Positions 7,488 to 15,275 of a DNA stretch of 17,941 bases are shown here, piece by piece. The notes under the pieces were generated by a model. That model was not told where the DNA came from. It searched no databases and saw only the letters and a list, made by a program, of their open reading frames with translations. The first letter of the stretch is position 1, and every line of letters begins with the position of its first letter. Position numbers and translations under genes: made by a program. The DNA is from Candidatus Latescibacter anaerobius SCGC AAA252-E07 (GTDB taxonomy: Bacteria > Latescibacterota > Latescibacteria > Latescibacterales > Latescibacteraceae), in contig AQSL01000109.1 in the NCBI GenBank assembly GCA_000403035.1, positions 1-17,941 on the forward strand, written 5' to 3'.

Positions 7488-7838
7488 TTGGAGCATTTCC
7501 TGGAGTTCAAAAGGACAAGGACACCGAAGGCAATATTTGAAGAGAAAATCAGGGTGAACGAAAAGGTGACAAATTTTCGGAAGTTTGGATTGTCAAAGCA
7601 GACAAAATTTCTTTACGCATTCACGCCTGAAAATTTTGATGTGACAATGAGACCAGTGGAGTATAACGAATATCGGCCAATGATTCATAGGGTTGAGAAT
7701 CAGTTTGGACAGTTATTGAGGTTGGCGGGAAAACTGCCGGATCATAGGTACAGGTTCGCGCTTCTGCATCAGTTCAAGGAGTTTGAGAGGGTGGTGTGTG
7801 TGATGCCGGGTGGGAGACGGGCGAAGATTATAACCTAA
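7488..7838 (+). CDS. Short orphan ORF of unknown function, possibly a gene remnant
   Basis: I do not recognise this 116-codon frame. It starts at TTG; the frame is open back to 7458 just after a TGA, with no ATG before codon 54 and no convincing Shine-Dalgarno site. The product would be basic and soluble, with a charged C-terminal part (HQFKEFERVVCVMPGGRRAKIIT) and no signal peptide or membrane segment. It lies alone between the tRNA-Ser terminator and the attC-like site, and its stop codon (7836-7838) lies inside one outer box of that site. It could be a small real gene, an inverted cassette gene, or the 3' remnant of a gene whose start was lost when the region was rearranged. Confidence 0.35.
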   Translation: MEHFLEFKRTRTPKAIFEEKIRVNEKVTNFRKFGLSKQTKFLYAFTPENFDVTMRPVEYNEYRPMIHRVENQFGQLLRLAGKLPDHRYRFALLHQFKEFERVVCVMPGGRRAKIIT

Positions 7839-7890
7839 CAAAAAAGTTCAGCCGCGCGTGTAACGCGTCGGCTGGAGCGACAGGTTAGCT
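7833..7890 (-). other. attC: Integron attC-like recombination site
   Basis: A 58-nt imperfect palindrome with attC layout, read on the minus strand. The R'' box AGCTAAC (7890-7884) and R' box GTTAGGT (7839-7833) pair at 6 of 7 positions, and R' matches the GTTRRRY consensus exactly. Inside, unpaired spacers of 5 and 6 nt flank a stem: 7846-7858 (GTTCAGCCGCGCG) pairs with 7864-7878 around a TGTAA loop (7859-7863). T7868 and G7874 are left out of the stem. Two extrahelical bases on one arm are the hallmark that orients attC for the integrase, and their placement gives the minus orientation. The R'' box begins 9 nt after the stop of the GH13 fragment on the same strand, a cassette-like spacing. 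No integrase gene or second attC was found. Confidence 0.65.
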
Positions 7891-7899
7891 GCACTGTAT

Positions 7900-8775
7900 T
7901 TATGAATCAGCTGAAAGGATCAGGAAACTGTAAGGAGCAAGGCTGAATTTCCCTTTGAAAGGCAAACCATCCATGCTCGACTTCACAGCTTGAATATCTT
8001 CACAGGCAACATTGCCAAAGGAAGCGTCGTATAGAGCGGAATCGCTGTTCAAACGGACCTTCCATGTGCCGCTGTGAGGCAGCCCAACTTCATAGTTCTC
8101 GTGAAGTCTGTTCGCAAAGTTCAGAACAGCCGCCACGGTGTCGCCCGGGCCTCCCTTATCCCACCTGTGAAACGCAATTACCTTTTCCCTATGATTGACA
8201 TGATGTACGCTGACTTCCTGCCCGAGAAGCCCACGCGATACACCGTTACAATTCAGCCGAAGTCGAATGAGATCCTTAAAGAGCTGGAGAATTCCGGCAA
8301 ACCGTTCTTTCTTAGACCAGTCCAGAGGATCCTTATCATGGAACCAGTCGTCTTCGAGAAATTCCTGTCCCTGAAAGATCATAGGAATGCCTGGGGACAG
8401 GAAAACCAGTGCCGCTCCGAGACATGCCTTTTTCTTGGCAAACCAGTTCGAGGCCTGACCCGGCTGGACCTCTTCGGGTACACGGGCTTTTCCATTGGCA
8501 ATTTCATCATGGGACTCAGTGTAAATCACCCTTTCAAATCCATTCAGATAATAACGATGCAAAATCGCGTCTCGCACCGCATCCAGATCCCGGGTGGTAT
8601 CGTCAGAAACGATGAGCGCACGACGCACCGCGTGCACGAAGCGGGCATCCCATTGTGCATCGAATCCGGCGCCTCCGTCTTTGGGCGCCTTCGTCAGAAA
8701 AGGATTGTCCTGCATGTCCTCGGCGATTGTAAAAGATCCCGGCCTCGCTTTTTTGATCTCTTTATTGATCCACTG
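7900..8775 (-). pseudogene. 5'-truncated GH13 alpha-glucan branching enzyme/amylase fragment
   Basis: The C-terminal part of a GH13 enzyme. The recognisable frame begins near 8775 with QWINKEI, then FTIAEDMQDNPFLTK with the region III acid/base Glu, YTESHDE with the region IV Asp, SPGIPMIFQGQEFLEDDWF, and an all-beta C-terminal domain (AVLNFANRLHENYEV ... APYSFLILSADS). Branching enzymes of the GlgB type are the closest by eye, but a related GH13 amylase is possible. The N-terminal domain and the barrel half holding the nucleophile Asp are absent, so the product would be inactive. The ATG at 8715 is only an internal Met. Upstream, the same DNA continues out of frame into the truncated giant gene. 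The fragment looks more GC-rich than its flanks, suggesting separate origin, and is followed by the attC-like site. Confidence 0.85.
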
Positions 8776-11700
8776 AGGTTGGCTCCTGAGGGATTCTCGA
8801 TGTTATTCCAGGATATATCGAACATCCAGGGATTGGCAATGTCATTCCATCCGGGTTTAAGTTCGATATTGAACGGCTCGGAAGTCGCAACCGTTTTACC
8901 CGGAAGTGTCTTCAGTCGGAAATCTTCTTTTGTAATTAACCAGAATGCTTTCCCCGGGGCGAATCCTTCTATGTCAGGGTATTCATTAGGCGTTGTACTG
9001 CCTGGAGAATACATGAATAACCGCCAGTTAGTTCCACTGTTACCAGGTGGAAGTCTGTCGTTTAACTGGTCAACTATTGCGGTTTGTGAAAACTCTAAAG
9101 GTATGGATATCATCCTGTAGCCGGTTACTTCCGTTCCGCCATGTATTTCCTGAGCTGACACAGCTTCGGTAACTTCGGCTCTGATGGAATAGTAATCCGA
9201 TCCGGCCGGAATTCTGGTCTCTAAGTTGTTAATACCCCGACCTATTAAATAGTATTCTAATCCCATTGCCGTGAAAATACCGACTCCAAGTGTGCCTGAG
9301 TAATCACTACCTCCTGTCGCGGTCATTTCAATACTCTTATCAAAAACTCTTCTGCCGGTTATATCATAATAGAGCATTACATCCCGGATATCCTGTCCGC
9401 TTATGACACTGGCATCGAATGTAATGGATGTATTTTCAGGGGATTCCGTAATTGGATCATGAATTATCCTTATTTCAGGCAGGAATAGTTCAAATAAATC
9501 AGTTGCATCATTTACGCTTGCATCAGACACATCCGAAATCTTTATCTTACATTGTATTGATGGTTCATCAGGTACTGTCCAACTGTATGCCCCTGTCAGT
9601 GCCGAAACACGTTCCACAATATCCGACCAGTTTTCTCCATCATCCGTGGAATATTCGATCCTGACATCGGTTATACCCTTGAACTCCCATGTTATTTCAT
9701 ACTCTAAACCGGTAGACCATCTGTCACCTGATACCGGTGAAGTAATTGCAATAAAATCTCCCGAAATTATGGTGAACACTCCATTGCTTGCAGAAGTTAT
9801 GCCGGAATCTTCGGTATCAGTTATCCTTATCAGGCAATCGGATGATCCAATATCCGGAATCGACCAGGAATAGGAGCCTGTCGAGGCATCTGTGCCTGAA
9901 ACGATTATAACCCAGTTTGAGCCGCTGTCGATGGAGTATTCTATCTTGATATTTTCAATATTTATACTCGTCCATGTAATCGTACGTATTGATTCTGCGG
10001 CCAAATTTTCGCCTCCTATGGGGAAAGCAAGCTGAATCTCAGGAGTCGGTTCAAAGATACTGAATGTGCCATCACTTGTATCAGTTGTAATGTCATTATC
10101 TTTGTCTGAAATTCTTAGTATACAAACCGATGAAGGGGTATCGGGTATAGTCCATGTATAGCTTCCTGTAACTGCATCGATATTTGCGGCTATTTCATTC
10201 CACTCCTGCCCGCCATCATAAGAATACTCCAGTTTTACACCCGTTATCTCATATGATGACCATTCGATTATCTGCTTGGTTCCGACAGCCCAGGATTCAT
10301 CACCATTCGGTGAAATCAACGTAACAAAAGATTCCGAAGATATTGAAAATACGTTTTCATTCATATCTGTAAGCACTGGATCGGATGTATCGGTTATTCT
10401 CAAAAAACAGAGGGATGATTCAATTTCAGGAACATCCCAGGTATATGAGCCGGTGCCTGCATCCGTGCTCCTGACAATTACTATCCAGTTAATCCCGCCG
10501 TTCAAAGAGTAATCGAGCTTAATAGTATCGACACCCCAGGATTCCCAGGAAATTACAGATTGTGTTCCAACAGCTAATACTTCGCCACCGCTCGGAGACA
10601 ACAGGGTGATATATGGAGTTTTTGAAATGGTAAACGTGCTTTCGCTATTGTCTGTTGTAAAAGTATCATCAACGCTCGCTATCCTTACAAGGCAACCGGA
10701 AGACTCTATATCCGGAACCTTCCATGAATAAGAACCGGTTGATGCAAGCGTTGAATCAATAATTGTGCTCCAGTTCGTGCTGCCATTTATAGAATATTCA
10801 AGTTTAATCGTTGCTACACCGGATGATTCCCAGGTAATGGATTGCGTTGTACCAGCTGTCAACAATTCTTCGCCATCCGGAAATGTCAGGTCAATATAAG
10901 ATGACGACGATATGGTAAAGGCATTTTCACTAACATCCGTGATTTCGGTATCATCGACATTAATAATCCTTACGAGGCATTCTGTGGATACATCATCCGG
11001 TACTGTCCAGTTGTACGAACTTAACGAGGAATCAACACTCTCCGCAATAGTCGTCCAGTTCGATCCGCCGTCAGTGGAGTATTCTATCCTGATACTATTA
11101 ACATATGCGCTGTTCCATGTGATATCGTGTGATGATCCCATGCTCCAGTTCTCTCCGTCGACAGGTGTTACTAATTGCAGAAACGGAAGCTGCGTGATAC
11201 TGAAAACCGCTTCGCTTTCATCCTTGCGGTTGAGATTAGAGCTATCTGTAATTCTTACAAGACATTCGGATGTTTCTATATCGGGCACTGTCCATTTATA
11301 GACGCCCGGAGAAGCTTTAGTACCGGCAATGATTACAGTCCAACTTGTCCCATTATCGGGGGAGTATTCTATCTTCACATTCTCTATGCCAACCGATGTC
11401 CATGAAATAGTGTAAGAAGAACCGGCTGTCAGTTCTTCACCACCATCGGGAGAGGTTATGGTAACTTTCGGCATGGGTGTTATTGTAAATACACCTTCGC
11501 TTCGACTGAATATATACGGATTGGAAATATCTGTTATCCTGACAAGGCATTCAGTCGAAGTCGTATCAGGCACAACCCAGGAATATGAACCAGCCGATGC
11601 ATTAATCCCTTCATTAATAATCGTCCAGTTCTTCCCATTGTCCATTGATAACTCAATCTTAAGCGTGTCTGCTTTCGAGCTTGTCCAGGTAATATTCTGA

Positions 11701-14700
11701 GATATTCCTGCTGTCCATTCCTCCCCGCCGACAGGAGATGTCACCTGTATAAACTGAATTTGTGAGATACTGAATGGCGTTTCACTGAGAGCCTTACGGT
11801 TTGCATCGCTGGTATCCGTTATCCTCACAAGGCACTCTGTTGATTCAACATCAGGAATTGCCCAGGTATAAGTTCCCGCAGAAGCTTCAATACTCGATAC
11901 AACATTCACCCATCTCGTCCCGCCATCAGGAGTGTACTCGATTCGTATATTTTCTACCCTGTGTGATGTCCACTGAATTTTATATGTTGAACCTGCTGCC
12001 AGTTCTTCCCCGCCGTTCGGGCTGACTATTTGAAGTATTACCGGTTTGATAACGGTGAATGCTTTTTCGCTTTGGTCGGTAACATTCGCATCTATGGTAT
12101 CGGTGATTTTCACCAGGCACTGTGTTGATTCAATGTCCGGAACAGTCCAGGTGTACGATCCTGTTGTCGCATCGACACCTGACTCTATCATTATCCAGCT
12201 GGAGCCGTTATCGTCGGAGTATTCCAGTTTCACCGTGGACAGGAAATTCGATGTCCAGGTTATGGTCTGCTCTGTGCCGGTCTCCCAGAACTCACCGCCG
12301 ATAGGGGAAGTCAGTGTAAAGTATGACAGGGCGGTTATGTCATCGACAATCGTCGGGCGACCGTCCGCTATTACCTGTATGCTTTCCTGTTCAAATCCAT
12401 AGCCGAATTTTGAGGGGGTGAGAGTGCAGGTAGTGCTTTTTTCGAGATTAGAGATGGAATAGATACCCTCGCTGTCTGTAGTAACAGTAGTGTTTATGCC
12501 ATTGCCGGTTACGAGAATTCCCACGCTTTCGACCGGGCTGCCTGAATCGTCAATAACTTTGCCTTCGATGGTGAAAAGGGAGCGGACAATGCGAAAGCCA
12601 TTATGAATATCATGATTATCGGGAGGTGGATTTGGAGTATGTCTTGATGCTGAACTTCCCCACCATGTATAACCAAGAAAGTCACTTCCACGTCTCGTCT
12701 TGTTTGTTCCATCAGAAGGTCCTTCTGGATTTCTCGTTGGACTATTCTTGTAATATTCTAAATCAAACCAATCTTGACACCACTCAGCGACATTACCAGC
12801 GATATCATATAATCCCCAATTGTTTGGTTTTTTTTGGCCAACTGCATGGGACATTCCATTACTGTTTTCAACAAACCACCCCGCGTTTTTAAATTCATTC
12901 TCATTATTACCAGTATAGTATTGGGTAGCTGTTCCTGCTTTACAAGCGTATTCCCATTCAGCTTCTGTAGGAAGACGATAACCAATTTTAGTAATATCAC
13001 ACTTCCATGTTGATTCATCATAACACTGCTTATAACCGCAAAGAGCACTTAATTCATTACAATATTTAGTAGCGTCATACCAACTTATGTTTTCAACCGG
13101 ATGATTAAGTTTATTGCTATTATGCGATGGATTTATTCCTATAACACTAATGTATTGTTCTTGTGTAATTTCTGTTGCACTTATATAAAATCCATCTAAT
13201 AATACTTTATGAACAGGCACTGCATCTAATGATTCAATACCCATCTCAAAACTCCCCGCCGGAATATTCGCAAACGGTATGCCCTGCTCAAAGACATACT
13301 GTTCCGATTGTGCTGCCTGAAAATCGGCAGTCACATCCTCGAAGCTGATTGAAACTGCCGTTGAATCGGGTGAGAAAGTATATCCGACTTTGCGGGGGGG
13401 GATTACGGTGTAGTCACCGCCGAGCCAGCCGGAGAGAGTGTAGGTGCCGGTAGCATCTGTTGTAACGAGGGTGTCGGTGATGGCGCCTTTGATTAATACC
13501 GAAATATCTTTCCAAGGGGAGCCACTGTTATCAAGAATTCTACCTTGGATGGTGCGGGATTCTCGGCGGACGATGCGGAAACCGGTGTAATCTGTTTTCA
13601 AGTTTGGGTCTTGTCCCATTTTTCTATTTGCTGCTCTTGAAAGGGTGGTCTCTCCATCATAATTACTTCCACGTCTACTACGGAAAGAACCATTTTCCGG
13701 TCCTTGCGGATTATAGAGGGGACTATGCTCGTAATAATTCTCTTGAAACCAGTCATAACACCATTCTGAAGTATTGCCTATCATGTCAAATAACCCCCAT
13801 GAATTGGGAATTTTTTGGCCGACTGGATGTAAAAAACCATTACTATTTTCAAATACCCAACCATACTTCAAATATTCATCAGGATTTTCCCCAAAATACC
13901 ATGCCGTTTTTGTTCCTGCTTTATAGGCATATTCCCATTCTGCTTCTGTTGGAAGTCTGAAACCGTTTTTTGTAAAATCACTCTTCCAGGTTATTTCGTC
14001 ATAACAGCGGTTGAAGCCAGCCATATCACTCAACCTATTACAAAACACTACTGCTTCATACCATGATATATTTACTACAGGTAAGTTATTGATTTCTCTA
14101 ATGTAAGTTGGATTATTGCCTATAATTGTTTTATACTCTTCCTGAGTAATCTCACAGCTGCTCATAAAAAAACTGTTTATTTTAACTGTATGGACAGGTA
14201 TTTCATAATAATTATATTTATCTTGGTTCTGCATTAAGGTTGAACCCATTTCGAAACTGCCTTCAGGGATTGAAACCAAAGGTATTCCCTGAATAGTGTG
14301 TGCAACATCCTCCTGCTGGATTGAAAACAAGGAATCACTTATATCAAATATTTCTAAGTTTTCGGTTTTTGTAATTTTTATCAAGCATTCATTAGATTCA
14401 ATATTAGGTACAGTCCAGTTATAATAACCATTAATTCCATTAACATTTGTTGCAATTGTATTCCATAATCCTCCGCCGTTTGATGAATATTCAATATTTA
14501 CCGGACTTGGTTTATTGTACCATATAATCTCGGCTGTCATACCCGGTCTCAGTTTTTCCCCGCCATTAGGCGATAACAAAGAAGGTTCAGCACCATAATC
14601 AACAACCCTGAATCCAACTGGATTATGCTGAATCCAAAACAAATCGATGAATCTAATCATACAACTATTAGCATCACTCGAGAAATTACCACCGAGTATA

Positions 14701-15188
14701 ACTTGATTATACCTGTTATATTCAGATACATTACCGCACATATCATAAAGGCCAAAAAGATTTGGTGGATAACTTGCAACATCAATAGGGTGACCAATAC
14801 TATTTGCATAATTTGCTTTATCACTACTTAATGTACCGTCAACTGTAGCATACTCATAATTTTTTCCCCCACTTCCAGTATACGTAAATTCCCATCTTGT
14901 TGGTAATGTATATCCATAAAAGTGAGCAAAATTCATTGCTCCCTGGTATGTCACATATGTTACAGGCCAATTCTCTTTTCCTGTTGAAGCACTAAACCTT
15001 TTTCCATCAAATGTTATCCAGCTTCTGTTAGATTCATCTTCGTACCATGATAAGTCTAATAAAAGCAATCCATTATAAAAACCTGATGATGCATATATCT
15101 TATTCTCTGAAATAGTTATATATCCTAATGTAAAAGCCTCATTCAAATAATCCGCATACTGCCTGTTCGTGATTTCCGTGATACTCAT
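8694..15188 (-). CDS. Giant exported multidomain protein (SUMF1-like, Kre9-type repeats), truncated at both ends
   Basis: A 2164-codon frame, domains in order: SUMF1-like 1 (about 1-199), a Kre9/Ser-Thr-rich repeat (201-290), SUMF1-like 2 (301-543), a carboxypeptidase-regulatory-like beta domain (545-627), SUMF1-like 3 (635-868), a second regulatory-like domain (873-953), ten tandem Kre9-type repeats (956-1904), a beta linker, and a C-terminal domain starting GYRMISIP (2022) with FAPGKAFWLI and LKPGWNDIANPW. SUMF1-like copies 2 and 3 keep SWYDA-type, LPTEAEWEYA and GLYDIAGN-type motifs but lack the paired active-site Cys of formylglycine-generating enzymes, so a binding role is likelier. No signal peptide precedes Met1; the frame is open to 15275, where a TAG divides it from the propeller ORF in the same frame, the probable true N-terminus. 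From about codon 2137 the sequence is GH13 DNA in the wrong frame. It is probably nonfunctional or expressed only in parts. Confidence 0.8.
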   Translation of the reverse strand: MSITEITNRQYADYLNEAFTLGYITISENKIYASSGFYNGLLLLDLSWYEDESNRSWITFDGKRFSASTGKENWPVTYVTYQGAMNFAHFYGYTLPTRWEFTYTGSGGKNYEYATVDGTLSSDKANYANSIGHPIDVASYPPNLFGLYDMCGNVSEYNRYNQVILGGNFSSDANSCMIRFIDLFWIQHNPVGFRVVDYGAEPSLLSPNGGEKLRPGMTAEIIWYNKPSPVNIEYSSNGGGLWNTIATNVNGINGYYNWTVPNIESNECLIKITKTENLEIFDISDSLFSIQQEDVAHTIQGIPLVSIPEGSFEMGSTLMQNQDKYNYYEIPVHTVKINSFFMSSCEITQEEYKTIIGNNPTYIREINNLPVVNISWYEAVVFCNRLSDMAGFNRCYDEITWKSDFTKNGFRLPTEAEWEYAYKAGTKTAWYFGENPDEYLKYGWVFENSNGFLHPVGQKIPNSWGLFDMIGNTSEWCYDWFQENYYEHSPLYNPQGPENGSFRSRRGSNYDGETTLSRAANRKMGQDPNLKTDYTGFRIVRRESRTIQGRILDNSGSPWKDISVLIKGAITDTLVTTDATGTYTLSGWLGGDYTVIPPRKVGYTFSPDSTAVSISFEDVTADFQAAQSEQYVFEQGIPFANIPAGSFEMGIESLDAVPVHKVLLDGFYISATEITQEQYISVIGINPSHNSNKLNHPVENISWYDATKYCNELSALCGYKQCYDESTWKCDITKIGYRLPTEAEWEYACKAGTATQYYTGNNENEFKNAGWFVENSNGMSHAVGQKKPNNWGLYDIAGNVAEWCQDWFDLEYYKNSPTRNPEGPSDGTNKTRRGSDFLGYTWWGSSASRHTPNPPPDNHDIHNGFRIVRSLFTIEGKVIDDSGSPVESVGILVTGNGINTTVTTDSEGIYSISNLEKSTTCTLTPSKFGYGFEQESIQVIADGRPTIVDDITALSYFTLTSPIGGEFWETGTEQTITWTSNFLSTVKLEYSDDNGSSWIMIESGVDATTGSYTWTVPDIESTQCLVKITDTIDANVTDQSEKAFTVIKPVILQIVSPNGGEELAAGSTYKIQWTSHRVENIRIEYTPDGGTRWVNVVSSIEASAGTYTWAIPDVESTECLVRITDTSDANRKALSETPFSISQIQFIQVTSPVGGEEWTAGISQNITWTSSKADTLKIELSMDNGKNWTIINEGINASAGSYSWVVPDTTSTECLVRITDISNPYIFSRSEGVFTITPMPKVTITSPDGGEELTAGSSYTISWTSVGIENVKIEYSPDNGTSWTVIIAGTKASPGVYKWTVPDIETSECLVRITDSSNLNRKDESEAVFSITQLPFLQLVTPVDGENWSMGSSHDITWNSAYVNSIRIEYSTDGGSNWTTIAESVDSSLSSYNWTVPDDVSTECLVRIINVDDTEITDVSENAFTISSSSYIDLTFPDGEELLTAGTTQSITWESSGVATIKLEYSINGSTNWSTIIDSTLASTGSYSWKVPDIESSGCLVRIASVDDTFTTDNSESTFTISKTPYITLLSPSGGEVLAVGTQSVISWESWGVDTIKLDYSLNGGINWIVIVRSTDAGTGSYTWDVPEIESSLCFLRITDTSDPVLTDMNENVFSISSESFVTLISPNGDESWAVGTKQIIEWSSYEITGVKLEYSYDGGQEWNEIAANIDAVTGSYTWTIPDTPSSVCILRISDKDNDITTDTSDGTFSIFEPTPEIQLAFPIGGENLAAESIRTITWTSINIENIKIEYSIDSGSNWVIIVSGTDASTGSYSWSIPDIGSSDCLIRITDTEDSGITSASNGVFTIISGDFIAITSPVSGDRWSTGLEYEITWEFKGITDVRIEYSTDDGENWSDIVERVSALTGAYSWTVPDEPSIQCKIKISDVSDASVNDATDLFELFLPEIRIIHDPITESPENTSITFDASVISGQDIRDVMLYYDITGRRVFDKSIEMTATGGSDYSGTLGVGIFTAMGLEYYLIGRGINNLETRIPAGSDYYSIRAEVTEAVSAQEIHGGTEVTGYRMISIPLEFSQTAIVDQLNDRLPPGNSGTNWRLFMYSPGSTTPNEYPDIEGFAPGKAFWLITKEDFRLKTLPGKTVATSEPFNIELKPGWNDIANPWMFDISWNNIENPSGANLSGSIKRSKKRGRDLLQSPRTCRTILF
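9479..12322 (-). repeat. Ten tandem ~95-residue Kre9/Ser-Thr-rich-type coding repeats
   Basis: Ten consecutive units of about 285 bp inside the giant ORF. Each protein unit follows the pattern SPxGGExxxxGxxxxITWxS, then xxIxxEYSxDxGxxW, ASTGSYxWxVPDxESxxCLVRITD and SExxFxI, which fits the bacterial members of the Ser-Thr-rich/Kre9-Knh1 (PF10342) family, an Ig-like surface domain. Each unit has one near-invariant Cys in the CLVRI segment. Copies differ clearly in residues, so the array is old rather than a recent duplication. An eleventh copy lies alone at about 14590-14320, between SUMF1-like domains 1 and 2. Confidence 0.88.
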
Positions 15189-15275
15189 CCGGAAGGGTTC
15201 GATTTCACCGGGTATATCAGCGAAATATAAACCGCTTTTTCTGCCGGTGTTTTTGTTGTTGCACTGGAATTTGGG

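Noticed and set aside
7307..7510. Minus-strand ORF over the tRNA
   Set aside because: It covers the whole tRNA-Ser and its terminator, which explain the sequence fully.
7833..7890. attC in plus orientation, ending the orphan ORF
   Set aside because: The stop codon position suggests it, but both extrahelical bases and the perfect GTTRRRY box indicate the minus orientation.
8715..8715. ATG 8715 as the start of a complete amylase gene
   Set aside because: GH13 homology continues upstream of it (QWINKEI ... FTIAED), and the nucleophile-bearing half is missing, so it is an internal Met of a truncated gene.
8074..9120. Long plus-strand ORF (348 codons) across the gene junction
   Set aside because: It lies antisense to the GH13 fragment and the giant gene, both with clear domain homology; its own translation shows no recognisable motif.
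9479..12322. CRISPR array
   Set aside because: The 285-bp units are diverged, continuous coding sequence without short identical repeats and unique spacers.
10276..12402. Series of plus-strand ORFs of 60-130 codons
   Set aside because: They are antisense shadows of the tandem Kre9-type repeats, recurring because the repeats share codon patterns.
12560..15230. Diversity-generating retroelement targeting the SUMF1-like domains
   Set aside because: SUMF1/lectin-fold domains are common DGR targets, but they are internal here, lack the adenine-linked variable-codon pattern, and no template repeat or reverse transcriptase was found.
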